37,456 nt of DNA from Tritrichomonas foetus (Eukaryota; Parabasalia; Tritrichomonadida; Tritrichomonadidae): assembly GCA_001839685.1 (NCBI GenBank), contig MLAK01001041.1:1-37456 (forward strand). Reading direction: 5' to 3'. The translations under genes were made by a program, and so were the position numbers. Below are positions 19,386-29,054 of the stretch, in pieces (position 1 is the first letter of the stretch; every line of letters starts with the position of its first letter). A model generated the notes under the pieces. It was not told the DNA's origin. It was given only the letters and a program-made list of their open reading frames with translations, and did not search any database.

Positions 19386-20942
19386 TTATTTTTCTTTTTG
19401 AAGGGCTTCCATGTCATCAGCGTATATTTCTTCATCTCTGCTATCAATACTAACATCATTTGATGACGTCTCGCTTGCAAATTCACCAATATCACTTTTC
19501 TCTGAATTCAACAAAAGTTTGATTGGCTTAATCATGAAAAGAATTGACACCAAGAAAGAATAGGCATCACTAACAGTATAAGTAAACATAACTCTTCGTG
19601 GACTGTCTTTCTTTGTAAAGTAAAGAATAGTACTGAAAAGTGGATAAGGAATTAAAAGAGTCAAAATACTCAAAAGAGTTGAAGGAAGAACACGTTTCAT
19701 TGCTTGAAGAGTAGTTGGTGCAATATATTGTAAAGAAAAGCAAACAGATGCATAAAAAGTAATTCGAATGTAGTCAGTTGCATATTTCACGAATTCTGGA
19801 TCATCATTCCAGATAGAAGCAATTTGACCTGGAATAGCAATAAAAATAAGTGAAACTGTTAAAGTAATTGAAGTTGCAAGCCAATAGGCATGAACAACCA
19901 GCCAAAAGAAACGATTTAGTCTTCCTGCACCATAAGCGTAAGATGCAGTTGGAAGAAGTCCTTGAGAAAATGCAAGACAAATTCCACCTGTAATTTGATA
20001 CAATTTTTCAATAACTGCCCAAATTTGAATAGCAATATCATATGTTCCAATTGCGAGTGCGGCATTATTGTAGAACTTTTGCATGAGAACGACTGGAAGT
20101 GTGAGAGAAATATTTTGAATGAATGATGAAAAACCTACTCGAAGGGCCGACCAAGTTTGTGGTGAAAACTTCCTGAAAAACATTGCAGGCCGAGGTAAGA
20201 TAGAAAGTTTTCCTTTGAAGACCAAAAAGACAATAGTTAGTCCAGGAATTGCTTCTGAACAAACTGTTGCTAGGGATGCACCCCAAATTGGTGTTCGAAA
20301 ACCTAATAAAAATAATGGATCGAATACAGCCATGTTCAAAATAAAAGCAGTTGCTTGAACAGACGCATAAACCACTGATCGGCCTTCAGCTTGAATCAAA
20401 CCACAGCCCATTTGGTAAATGTAATTAATAAATGCGCCACACGTACGTGGAACCATATACCAAAAGCACCAATCAGCAAGTTCATTTTCTGCACCAAACC
20501 ATTTTACTAGCGGTTTGACAATAGGGAGGACAACACAAGGGACTGCAACGGCTAATACCATTGCAACTCGTATAAAATCAATGTAGAGTTGCGAGCATTC
20601 GTCTCCACGTTGCTGTCCAAATAAGAAACTGACTCGTGCGCTGACACTGTTATTCAAATACTGGGAAACAGAAACACTAATAAATTCGACGACATAGACT
20701 GCACCAAAAACAGCGACACCCATGCCGCCCAATGTTTTGGCGACCCAGAGTGAGTCAACAAGGCCGTAAAGCGCGTTAACAAGTTGCGAAATGAGTGGAC
20801 CGATTGATAAAATTAAAACAGTTCGTAATGGTGGTTTTCTGCCGAGTCTTTTTTCTTCATCATCCGGAACCACGAGATCGGGAACATCTTCTATTGATTC
20901 TTCTTCAACTTCTTCGATCTTCGAGTTCTTTTCTTCTATCAT
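19386..20942 (-). CDS. MATE family multidrug/metabolite efflux transporter
   Basis: 518 residues from the ATG at 20942; the frame extends to a TTG at 20987, rejected because a CCTTT element sits just before the ATG. After an acidic cytosolic N terminus (about 1-45) there are about 12 hydrophobic segments in two homologous halves, the MatE architecture. Family-like features are the TM1 segment LISQLVNALYGLVDSLWVAK and the small-residue helix VAVFGAVYVVEFISVSVSQYLNNSVSARVS. A counterpart in the second half is the SFIQNISLTLPVVLMQKFYN region. MATE carriers export organic cations or flavin-like compounds by H+ or Na+ antiport; the substrate is not predictable here. The C-terminal tail after about 480 is acidic and Ser-rich. 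Confidence 0.88.
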   Translation of the reverse strand: MIEEKNSKIEEVEEESIEDVPDLVVPDDEEKRLGRKPPLRTVLILSIGPLISQLVNALYGLVDSLWVAKTLGGMGVAVFGAVYVVEFISVSVSQYLNNSVSARVSFLFGQQRGDECSQLYIDFIRVAMVLAVAVPCVVLPIVKPLVKWFGAENELADWCFWYMVPRTCGAFINYIYQMGCGLIQAEGRSVVYASVQATAFILNMAVFDPLFLLGFRTPIWGASLATVCSEAIPGLTIVFLVFKGKLSILPRPAMFFRKFSPQTWSALRVGFSSFIQNISLTLPVVLMQKFYNNAALAIGTYDIAIQIWAVIEKLYQITGGICLAFSQGLLPTASYAYGAGRLNRFFWLVVHAYWLATSITLTVSLIFIAIPGQIASIWNDDPEFVKYATDYIRITFYASVCFSLQYIAPTTLQAMKRVLPSTLLSILTLLIPYPLFSTILYFTKKDSPRRVMFTYTVSDAYSFLVSILFMIKPIKLLLNSEKSDIGEFASETSSNDVSIDSRDEEIYADDMEALQKEK

Positions 20943-20946
20943 GGAA

Positions 20947-20951
20947 AAAGG
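20947..20951 (-). promoter_or_regulatory. M5 (CCTTT) initiator-like element
   Basis: The minus strand reads CTCCTTTTTCC directly before the ATG at 20942, with CCTTT ending 5 bases upstream. In T. vaginalis M5 overlaps the transcription start and replaces the Inr. There is no TCAY[T/A] match close by on this strand. Confidence 0.45.
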
Positions 20952-22304
20952 AGTTTTGATCCCAATAATTAAGAATAGTTGAGTCAATTTGAATTCAAAA
21001 TTTGAGTTATGGTTATCAATTTTTGAATGGTTATCATTCGTTTAATAATTGGAATTTCAATCCTAAATCAATTGAGTATTTAATATTTTGCATTGTTCTA
21101 AGAATATTTTCTGATAATCAATTCTTATGAATTCAATTTAGTGGTCATTTAAAGATTAAAAAAGTTGATAGCTGGTTTCTCCAAAATGAAATTGAATTGA
21201 AAAAACTCTTTGCAGTGTAAAATACATTTACAAATAAATGTGAGCTTTGGACAATGATAAAGTTTAAACACTTGGAAAAAACAATGAAATAACACTTCCC
21301 AAAATTGAATATAAAAAAATAATAAATAAAACACTTAAATAATTCAATGATGAAATCTGAAAAATCTTATAAGTGAAAACGATATACTCTCAAAGTTTTA
21401 ATTCATCCTCAATTGGTTTATAATGTTCACCGTGTAAATTCAACTTTCATACTTTCTCCTTTGCATTTTTGTAAATTATCTGAAGCTTATTGGAAATTTT
21501 GTTTTTAGTTGCAATAATCAGATAAATAAATCGAGTTTCTAGTATAATTGATAAATTGAGGCATTTTTGAAATTTATTAGAAAAAGTTCACCGACACAGA
21601 AACATATCTTAAGAAAAAATCATATTTTCAAAGAAAAATAATTTATCCATATTTATGTAATTTTGTTTATTTCCGGAGTAAAATAGCGAATTTTGGTTTT
21701 TTATCATTAACTTTAAAATGAAGAAACTCCATTGAATTCGATAATTGAGAAAGATCAACAATTTTTTTTCCACTAAATAAATATTGTCTTCAAAATCTTA
21801 ATTTGGATGAAGAAAATTTCACTTTTATCTTCTTAGTTTATATATATTGAGAAAATTGCATTCAACACTTTGGAAACTAAGAAAAAGTAAATACTATCGA
21901 TCACAACTCCATTTTCTGAGAAAGGCCAAACAAACTTTTATTTCAAATGAATTCAAATACCAAGTTTATGGTAATCTGTTCCAAATAATTAATGGAAAAT
22001 GTTTAACATAATAATCTAATAATTTGATGAAAAGCCAAAATAAACCAAAAAAAAATTCATTCATCGAAAACAAATCTTGAAGGAGCATTCAAAAGCTTTT
22101 CTACATTCTTTTGCGCATCAGATGTGACAAATTTCCGAAAATTTGTTATCAATGATAGTCATAAAGATCAGTTATGTGGCCATATAAACATAGAAAAAAT
22201 GCTTTCTGTCAAAAAATTCCAATCATACGATAAAATTTGATATGTATACAAAAAATTTCAGAGATCCGATAAAAAAAGTGAAATGAACTCTATTTTTATT
22301 TTGT

Positions 22305-22309
22305 TCACA
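22305..22309 (+). promoter_or_regulatory. Inr of the flavin oxidoreductase gene
   Basis: TCACA fits TCAY[T/A]; its A is 10 bases before the ATG at 22317. Confidence 0.55.
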
Positions 22310-22316
22310 AAACTCA

Positions 22317-23366
22317 ATGAGTATTGCATTTTCATCTATTAAAGTTGGTCCATTAATCCTAAAAAACCATTTTATGAGATCTGCCACACATGAAAAAATG
22401 TCTTCTGATGAAGGCTATCCATCAGATAAATTATTGAATCTGATTAAAAAATTGGCAGATGGAGAAGTTGGTTTGATAGTTCCTGGTTACTTCTATCCTA
22501 TGAAGTCCGGAAAAGCGAATCCAAAACAAAATGGAATTCTGTCCCAAAAGCATGCAGACGAATGGAGGGAGACTGTTAAATATTGTCATAATAAAGGATC
22601 TAAAATTGTTTTTCAAATCTGCCATGGCGGTTTAAACACAGGTGATCCCAATGTCGAACGTGTTGGACCATCTCCAGCCGATGAAAATTCTCGTGCTTTG
22701 ACAGTTGCAGAAATTGAAGATATTATTGAAAAGTTTGCAGATGCATCAAAATTTGCAAAAAATGTTGGAGTTGATGGAGTACAACTTCATAGCGCCCATG
22801 GTTACTTATTTTCACAATTCATGTCACCTCACGTGAACCATCGAACAGACAAGTATGGAGGATCAATTGAAAATCGATCAAGAATTATTCAAGAAACTGT
22901 GAATGCAATAAAAGAAAAAATGAATTCTGATGATTTTCTTGTTTCCATCAAAATGAACGGTGATGATAATGTTGGCGAAAAAGGAGTAACTCCAGAACTT
23001 GCATCAAAATTTGTGAACATCTTAAATAGAATAGATTTCTTTGAAATTTCTTCATCAAAGTTTGGACCATATGGTGATGCTTTCAATCTCGAGTTAGCTG
23101 AATACATTAAAAAGAGGAATCCTAATAAAATTATTGCAACTGTTGGTGGAAATCGTGAATTAAAAGATATTGAAAACATTCTGGCAACCGGGAAGAGTGA
23201 CTTAATTTCTATTTCACGTCCATTCATAAGAAGGCCAAGCTTAATTAAAGATTTCCGTGAAGGAAAATTAACAAGAGCTGATTGTGTTGATTGCAGCCAA
23301 TGCCTAATGAACATGAAGGATAATGAATCAGGTGTAAAATGCCACTTTCCTGATTTGAAGAAGTAA
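22317..23366 (+). CDS. Old Yellow Enzyme-type NAD(P)H:flavin oxidoreductase
   Basis: 349-residue single TIM barrel of the Oxidored_FMN family, the usual length for OYE-class ene-reductases. Conserved blocks are the N-terminal LKNHFMRSATHE and QICHGG (about 100-105). The central GVQLHSAHGYLFSQFMSP contains the paired histidines that bind the substrate oxygen, and NHRTDKYGGSIENR follows it. The late SISRPFIRRP belongs to the FMN phosphate region. A C-terminal cysteine cluster (Cys323, Cys326, Cys329, Cys342) resembles the iron-sulfur or metal-site remnant of the BaiCD/enoate reductase branch, but the additional NADH-binding domain of those long enzymes is absent. Expected chemistry: FMN-dependent reduction of activated C=C bonds or nitro groups with NAD(P)H. 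The family is mostly bacterial in anaerobic settings, so lateral acquisition is plausible. Confidence 0.9.
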   Translation: MSIAFSSIKVGPLILKNHFMRSATHEKMSSDEGYPSDKLLNLIKKLADGEVGLIVPGYFYPMKSGKANPKQNGILSQKHADEWRETVKYCHNKGSKIVFQICHGGLNTGDPNVERVGPSPADENSRALTVAEIEDIIEKFADASKFAKNVGVDGVQLHSAHGYLFSQFMSPHVNHRTDKYGGSIENRSRIIQETVNAIKEKMNSDDFLVSIKMNGDDNVGEKGVTPELASKFVNILNRIDFFEISSSKFGPYGDAFNLELAEYIKKRNPNKIIATVGGNRELKDIENILATGKSDLISISRPFIRRPSLIKDFREGKLTRADCVDCSQCLMNMKDNESGVKCHFPDLKK

Positions 23367-23723
23367 GTAAAACAAACACACCATTTATTTTACTTTGATT
23401 TTAGTTGGTCGACAGTATACTTTATCATGTATTTTAAACATCTCATGAAGGGTATTGATCTAGAATTATACTTTTACATGAAAACGAATATACAATCATC
23501 ATACGAATTACATATAACCTTTTTTATCTCATATTTATTATGGACCAATAATCAAAATTTTATTGTAGAATTATTCAACTTATTATCTATATTTGGAAAA
23601 ATTTTAACTTTGGTTGAGAGTTGGCCGAAACTGTCAAATGGAAGGTGAAAACATGGTTGTGAAAGACGAATAAAAATTCAACAAAGACGAAAACAAAATG
23701 TAAAGGCATAGTATGATTATTTA
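23367..23723. other. Convergent intergenic spacer
   Basis: AT-rich stretch between the 3' ends of the oxidoreductase and IFRD genes. A 73-codon open frame (23427-23648) has no recognisable domain and I do not call it. Confidence 0.5.
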
Positions 23724-24905
23724 TTAAAGACCATCTTTTTGTCTTCTCTTCTTTTCAATTGCCATTTCTCTTTCCTTCTTGCTAACCACTCTATCTCTTT
23801 GGATTTCAGACTTATGCTTCTTCTTAAGTCTGAGTGCGTGCTGTGTGCTCAAGAGTTGGTATCCAAATAAGTTTTGGACATCAAGATTTTCAGACATTTG
23901 GTTTTGGAAGTGAACTCTTGTGACTCTTCGAATTGCCTGCAATATATAAACTGGACGAACTCCTGAAATTGTGACATTTTGGTTATTCAATGTCAGTTCT
24001 TCTTCGACTGTTTCACCATCAAAAATGTTGTTGATTTCTTGCGTCTTTTGGAAAACTGCTTTTTGGTCAGCTTTTTTAGGCAAGTCTTGACCCAATGATG
24101 CAAGCTTAGTCTTATACTTGGCAGCAAATTGTTTGGAAGCTACAACGGAAACACCATTTTCAGTTGGATTTTGAATCTCGTTTGTAACGATCGCCTCGTA
24201 GATGATTGGAACGAGATCAAGTGCCGCTAAAATAACTAGCGGCTTATGATTCGAAATGGCGAGATCAAGAAGGCCCTGCAGGTCAGCTAAGAGTGTTTCA
24301 GCAACAACTTGGTCTTCAAATGTGGCAGCAAGAAGACAAATGGCTTTAAGGCATTCTGCCAGCATTTCAGGTGTGAAATCTGTAGTTCGAGATTTTTTAT
24401 TCATCATCAAACTAATCAGTTTTTTAATGACGTTAAGGCAGAGGTCCTGGTGAGAAACAGAAAGAGAGACTGCAAAGGCGATTGCAAAGAAACGAAAACT
24501 CTCTTCTTCGTGCATATCAGAAAGGGTTGGCATGATATCGTTTAAGAAGACGCGTAAGAATGGTTCAAATTCGGCAAATGTATTCATAGCAAGATTGCAA
24601 AGAACTCCAAGTGCTTCATCGTGTTCAGCACGTGACGCGCGATCCATTATTGGTCCATGAAGGCAATTCACAGTATCGTCAAGATATGGCTGTAAATCTT
24701 CGTATCCAAGATACCTAGCTGTCAATATTTTATTCATCGATTGAAGAGCGGAAACACGGAGTTCAATCCTCGTGGAATTAATTTTTTCAATAAGAGTTGG
24801 CCAAGCGTCACGCCAGTTGTCTAAATCTGACACGATTTCTGTTGCTTCGTCAAGGGCGGAATCTGCGGCCTTCTTTTTATACTCACGACGAGTTAGAGAT
24901 GCCAT
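23724..24905 (-). CDS. Interferon-related developmental regulator (IFRD) family protein
   Basis: 393 residues from the ATG at 24905; the upstream in-frame GTG at 24929 is rejected because an Inr fits the ATG. The N-terminal 300 residues are armadillo-like helices of the IFRD family. Signature regions are the opening block DALDEATEIVSDLDNWRDA-like segment (seen here as SALDEATEIVSDL) and the STRIELRVSALQSMNKIL repeat. The C-terminal part (about 330-393) carries the IFRD_C-like basic tail ending in KKEREMAIEKKRRQKDG. IFRD1/2 and plant homologues are transcriptional co-regulators, and IFRD2 is also known to bind translationally inactive ribosomes. The cellular role in this organism is unknown. 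The stop codon is followed by TAAATAA. Confidence 0.85.
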   Translation of the reverse strand: MASLTRREYKKKAADSALDEATEIVSDLDNWRDAWPTLIEKINSTRIELRVSALQSMNKILTARYLGYEDLQPYLDDTVNCLHGPIMDRASRAEHDEALGVLCNLAMNTFAEFEPFLRVFLNDIMPTLSDMHEEESFRFFAIAFAVSLSVSHQDLCLNVIKKLISLMMNKKSRTTDFTPEMLAECLKAICLLAATFEDQVVAETLLADLQGLLDLAISNHKPLVILAALDLVPIIYEAIVTNEIQNPTENGVSVVASKQFAAKYKTKLASLGQDLPKKADQKAVFQKTQEINNIFDGETVEEELTLNNQNVTISGVRPVYILQAIRRVTRVHFQNQMSENLDVQNLFGYQLLSTQHALRLKKKHKSEIQRDRVVSKKEREMAIEKKRRQKDGL

Positions 24906-24913
24906 ATTATAAA

Positions 24914-24918
24914 AATGA
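24914..24918 (-). promoter_or_regulatory. Inr of the IFRD gene
   Basis: On the minus strand TCATT (followed by T) fits the Inr. Its A is 11 bases before the ATG at 24905, which decides between the ATG and the GTG further upstream. Confidence 0.6.
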
Positions 24919-25635
24919 ACTAAACACACTTTGTCAATTCGAAAATCTTCTGAACAATGAAAAAGTTTGATTTTCTAATAATTGAATATATTGTGAACTC
25001 GCAAATTTAAAATATTCAAAATGAATTCACCTCTTCACAAATAAGTGTGAATTGTGATGTAAAAGAGTTTTATTTGGTGATGTGATATGAAGGAATTGTG
25101 AATGAAAAATTTAATTGAAAGGAACGATTGAAAATTTGAGAAATTGTGTGAAGAAAAAAATTTTTGATAAACAATTTTTTTCCTGTTGAAGAAACTTGAA
25201 GCTTAGTGATCCTCCATAATTGTTAAACAATTTCTTTATATAATGGAATATAAGATGATCATCAAATCATGATCCATTTGAATGGGTCTCTTTGAATACA
25301 TCTGTTAGTTAACATTGTTAACTTTACAATAGTATCACTTCGGAAAAAGTCAAAATGATTTTGAAATTTTCTTCGATCTCATTTCCATTTTAATACTCAT
25401 TATCCATGTATTTTTTTGATGAAATTGTATTTAATTAGCATTTTAGAGTTCGCTCTTATGACCAAAGTGTGCGAAAAGTCCGAATAAGTTAGGGATCTTT
25501 ATATATTCAATAAACCCTCCTCTTAAGTATGCAATAAGTTATACATCTTTAGCAGAATAGAATAGATTATCTAGCTAGTTCTTATACGAATGTCTCAAGC
25601 AAAAACTCAAAAGGTACATTGCGACCAAATAAACT

Positions 25636-25851
25636 ATGAAAAATCGTAAAATAATCACAGAAAACTATCTGAATATTCAACTTTTTCGAAAAAAAATCCA
25701 TTTTGAATTGGGCAATGAAAATGGTTTGTGCGGGCATATTTCAAATAACTTCATTATTATTGAGCCAGATGTTTTGACATCCATACAATCATCAATAATG
25801 TCAGAAATACTAAAACGAAATAGAGCAAAAATTAAAGATATATCGATTTGA
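25636..25851 (+). CDS. Small hypothetical ORF or gene remnant
   Basis: 71 codons from an ATG. The translation is charged with alternating hydrophobics and contains NGLCGHISNNF. In another frame just upstream (25590-25650) another short peptide begins with ATG, which could indicate a frameshifted longer ancestor. A similar LCGHI string occurs in the orphan frame near 22200. There is no Inr close to the ATG and no family match that I recognise. It is more likely a relic than an expressed gene. Confidence 0.2.
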   Translation: MKNRKIITENYLNIQLFRKKIHFELGNENGLCGHISNNFIIIEPDVLTSIQSSIMSEILKRNRAKIKDISI

Positions 25852-26007
25852 GGAAATTTGGATATTTAAATTTCAGCTGTAAAATTTGGATCGGCTCGGT
25901 AAAGAAATATATAAAAGTTTGGTTCGTACTGAGTTATTCTGCAAAAGATCAGCGCTGAGGTCTTCTTCGTTATTTTTAGAATAAAGATTTTAAACGCACT
26001 TTATTTT

Positions 26008-26042
26008 AGCGGTTATGCGACACCTTAATTGGTCGGACCTTT
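26008..26042 (+). promoter_or_regulatory. M3 plus M5 core promoter
   Basis: AGCGGTTA at 26008-26015 fits the M3 (Myb-like) consensus. CCTTT at 26038-26042 fits M5 and abuts the ATG at 26043. If transcription begins inside CCTTT, the leader is only a few bases long. No Inr is needed in this class of promoter. Confidence 0.55.
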
Positions 26043-27926
26043 ATGAACATCCCAAAAATCCCCATCTCCAAACTTGGAACACTCGAACCGGTGCCTGAGG
26101 AACAAGACAATATTCCGACATACCAAGTTATATCCGATCCATTAAACGAATTATCAGTCGATACAATCGAGATAAAAAAACCAATGATTTTAAATTTTTC
26201 GTGTGGAGAGAATTACGGTACACACTCGTTTTACGTAAAAAACATTCAACGCTTTGAAATTAATAATCTTACATGTAATGGAAATATTTATTTACTTAAT
26301 TCGACATGCACGATAAGAAATAGTAATATCAAAAATCCAGCAGATAATATCGATTATATACTTTTTGCCGGCGATGAAAGCAAATGTATTGCCGAAGATT
26401 GCAAATTTTCGAATACCAAAATTTACGGAATTGGTGCTGATAATTTTTCAGAATGTCAATTAACAAATTGTGAAGTTGTCAAGTGCTCGCTTTATTCAAT
26501 TACAATCACCGGATATTCATCTTGCAATTGCAACAATGTATTAATTGATGGGGGTACCCAAGAATTGATCACAGTTGAAAATAATTCACTTTTACTGATG
26601 AAGGAATGCACCCTTTTAAATGCGACGACATGCGCCATATTTTTATTCATGTCAAGCATTGTTGCACAAGATTGCATTTTCAAATTGAATGGAAAAGGTG
26701 CACTTTCAATTCGTGAATCTATCAGAAATATGCTCATAAATTGCCAAATAATTGACTCAAATGATACAGCAGTGCTTTTGGAAAATGGAGATATCACAAT
26801 TGAAGGAACCACAATCACAGGATGCAACGGAAATGGGATTAATGCCCAATTAGCCTCGCGAGCTGTTGTATATAATTGCACTTTTTCAAATACTAAATGG
26901 CCGCTCGCAGCTTTTTGTGACAAATCCACTGGAATTATTCGAGATACACTTTTTGAGATAAGTGAAATGAGTGGACTCATAGTTAGAGGCGAATCTAATG
27001 TGAATGTCCAAGGATGCACAATTAGAAAGTGCGCAGAAGCGGGAATTCGTATTTCAGATACGCGCTCAGCAAAATTTTCAAATTGTATAATAGCGGACTG
27101 TCAGTATAGTGGTATAGAAGTAACTGATAATTCAACTTGTCAGATACAAAAGTGCATATTTGCTGGAGGATTTGAAATAGCAATAAATGTTTATTCAACT
27201 GGTTTCGCGTCTGTTTCGGATTCTGCTGTTTTTGGACCTTTCAAATCAGTTGTTTGGACACATTATGGTGGAAATGGAAACTTTTCGAATATGTTAATTG
27301 ATAATTTAAGCATTCCACTTCAACCTGACTCCATTCAAGCTTTTGCAGGTCATGCGAATATTTTAAGACAACTTGATACATCTAATCCAATTATTGAGAC
27401 ATTCACGTATTCACTAAATCAAAATGAAAATAAAAAATGTGAGGTAAATGATGAAAGATTCTTTCGTCTTGATACAAAATGGTTTGTTTCGGTGACAAAT
27501 TGCTTCATTGTCGGTGTAGGACACTACGAATTGATAGCAAATCCAGGAAATCATAGAAATGATGAAAATTCGAAACAACGGATTCCAGCAAAATGTCTAA
27601 AATGCGGCAATCCTGCTATTGAATTTCACTTTTCACCATGTGGACACTGCCTCTACTGTCATGAATGTTTCGAGTCGCTTGAAACTAAGCCTACTCATTG
27701 TCCCATTTGCCATCTCCCGATTGAAAAAGGTGTTCAGAGTGTAAATTGTGGTGGAGATGATGATACTTGTGCAATTTGTTATGACGCAAAAGTAGATACG
27801 ATCATTTTACCTTGTGGACATACAATTTGTCGTGAATGTTCAAACACATGGTTCAAAGAAGCAACCGAATGTCCATTTTGCAGGGAGTCTCGCGTTCAAC
27901 CAAGAGCTCTTGTTTCATACGAGTGA
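26043..27926 (+). CDS. Parallel beta-helix protein with two C-terminal RING fingers (putative E3 ubiquitin ligase)
   Basis: 627 residues. Residues about 45-420 consist of some 15 short beta-strand repeats of about 22-24 residues with recurring N-C, G-x-T-I and CxIxxC patterns. This is the right-handed parallel beta-helix (pectate lyase-like) also found in FBXO11 and SHCBP1. After a linker come two RING domains. RING 1 has Cys518, Cys521, Cys533, His535, Cys539 and Cys542 followed by CPIC. RING 2 has Cys576, Cys579, Cys591, His593, Cys596, Cys599, Cys610 and Cys613. Both have the compact CGH form (zf-C3HC4_3) seen in IAP and MAPL E3 ligases, and all zinc ligands are present. Inferred role: E3 ligase whose beta-helix selects a substrate or glycan. 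No signal peptide is seen, so it is probably cytosolic. Confidence 0.8.
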   Translation: MNIPKIPISKLGTLEPVPEEQDNIPTYQVISDPLNELSVDTIEIKKPMILNFSCGENYGTHSFYVKNIQRFEINNLTCNGNIYLLNSTCTIRNSNIKNPADNIDYILFAGDESKCIAEDCKFSNTKIYGIGADNFSECQLTNCEVVKCSLYSITITGYSSCNCNNVLIDGGTQELITVENNSLLLMKECTLLNATTCAIFLFMSSIVAQDCIFKLNGKGALSIRESIRNMLINCQIIDSNDTAVLLENGDITIEGTTITGCNGNGINAQLASRAVVYNCTFSNTKWPLAAFCDKSTGIIRDTLFEISEMSGLIVRGESNVNVQGCTIRKCAEAGIRISDTRSAKFSNCIIADCQYSGIEVTDNSTCQIQKCIFAGGFEIAINVYSTGFASVSDSAVFGPFKSVVWTHYGGNGNFSNMLIDNLSIPLQPDSIQAFAGHANILRQLDTSNPIIETFTYSLNQNENKKCEVNDERFFRLDTKWFVSVTNCFIVGVGHYELIANPGNHRNDENSKQRIPAKCLKCGNPAIEFHFSPCGHCLYCHECFESLETKPTHCPICHLPIEKGVQSVNCGGDDDTCAICYDAKVDTIILPCGHTICRECSNTWFKEATECPFCRESRVQPRALVSYE

Positions 27927-28128
27927 GCCACTTTTAAGCTAATTTAATCAATTTGTTCATGAACATATGAATGCATTTACACAATGTGGAATTTTATCGG
28001 AAAGGAGATGTTACATCGGTAGTATATAAATTGTTAGTATTTTTTTCCCCCTCCTTTATTTCTTTCTTTCTTTATTTATTTTTCATCTAAGTCAAAATTA
28101 ATAAATACTAATTTGTTGAATAAATGAT

Positions 28129-29037
28129 TTAAGGATAGTATTTATTAAGTATTGTAATGACATCATGATGTCCATTATTTGTGGCATTTAATATTTTATA
28201 GCTGTGAAATATCCTTTTTAATCAAATTTAAATCGACATACTTTTTCCATCGATGAATAATTTCATAATTACCTCCAATAATACCATATTCAATCGATTT
28301 GGGAGAAACTTTTGCTTTTTTTATCAACAAATAACGAAAAATATCATCTGCCAATCGTCAAATACCATGGCATATTCAAGAAGTCTTAATCCTTTAGTAT
28401 CATCTATAATATCTGGATTATTTTCAAACAGAAATGATTGTATTGCTATTTCATTAATTTTTTGTTTCTTCATCAGAATATCCAAGTAATTCATGATATA
28501 ATTGATTGATTTTTTCATCAGTTAAACTTTCTTCATTTTTAATGTACGAATGTATAACATTTGATTTGCTTTTTTAATTTTTCATAAGGTAAACAAAAGC
28601 CAGTCATATAGTTGGACATCATTGATCGTGCTTTTGAATGCAAATGAAGAATCAAGAAGATCATCTTCTATGAGAAATAAATTACTATGTTGCACTTGAA
28701 AATGAGAAATAAAGTTGATTAATGAAATGATTCTTTTAAAAAATGATTAGAAATCAATTCTTTTAAGACTGAGAAAAAGATATTAAGTCTTTTCTCAATA
28801 TTTCCTTCTTTTTCATTGATGTTGAAATAAACAGAAAGATGACCAAATATTCTAAGAAGGCTTTCATATATGGGGGCGTTCTTTGAAAGTGGATTTTTAT
28901 GAACATAATCTAGTAGATCATCAATTTTTGTTTCAAATAATGTTTTATCAAATCTCAGAATCAAAATCATCATTCTTTGCATGTCTCTTAATATCCCTCT
29001 TTAAATCTTTAAATTTTAGCAATCCAACTATCTCCAT
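28129..29037 (-). pseudogene. Frameshifted ankyrin-repeat (DUF3447 type) pseudogene
   Basis: Reading the minus strand from an ATG at 29037 to the TAA at 28129-28131 gives a complete but scrambled trichomonad DUF3447/ankyrin protein. Recognisable pieces follow one another in changing frames: a basic N terminus (KRHAKNDD); a long helical part (LLDYVHKNPLS, SLLRIFGHLSVYF) to about 28740; DDLLDSSFAF near 28650; LPYEKLKKQIK near 28590; NQLYHELLGYSDEE near 28500; LRLLEYAMVFDDW near 28370; KAKVSPKSIEYGIIGGNYEIIHRW near 28280; and a last ankyrin unit, NATNNGHHDVITILNKYYP. About seven small frameshifts separate them (near 28960, 28740, 28610, 28550, 28465, 28345 and 28205). I see no in-frame nonsense codon inside the pieces. 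An Inr-like TCATT (minus, 29050-29054) remains 15 bases before the ATG. Recent decay is inferred. Confidence 0.8.
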
Positions 29038-29049
29038 CAATATAGATGA

Positions 29050-29054
29050 AATGA
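29050..29054 (-). promoter_or_regulatory. Inr-like element of the ankyrin pseudogene
   Basis: Minus-strand TCATT lies with its A 15 bases before the ancestral ATG at 29037. It suggests the promoter outlived the reading frame. Confidence 0.4.

Larger units (their letters stand above)
20943..22316. other. Long AT-rich intergenic region with an orphan frame
   Basis: This is a divergent spacer of about 1.4 kb between the MATE and oxidoreductase genes. From about 22044 to the TGA at 22238-22240 the plus strand is open without an early ATG. It encodes a charged segment including SHKDQLCGHINIEK that I cannot assign. The rest shows nothing beyond AT-rich DNA. Confidence 0.45.
24906..26042. other. 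Divergent intergenic region with a short orphan frame
   Basis: This is a spacer of about 1.1 kb between the divergent IFRD and beta-helix/RING genes. It contains the small open frame at 25636-25851, listed separately, and the M3/M5 promoter before 26043. Otherwise nothing recognisable. Confidence 0.55.

Noticed and set aside
20943..20987. TTG-initiated extension of the MATE transporter.
   Set aside because: The CCTTT element lies inside the extension, immediately before the ATG at 20942.
28253..28489. Plus-strand open frame inside the ankyrin pseudogene.
   Set aside because: The minus strand carries collinear family similarity in several frames; this is its shadow.
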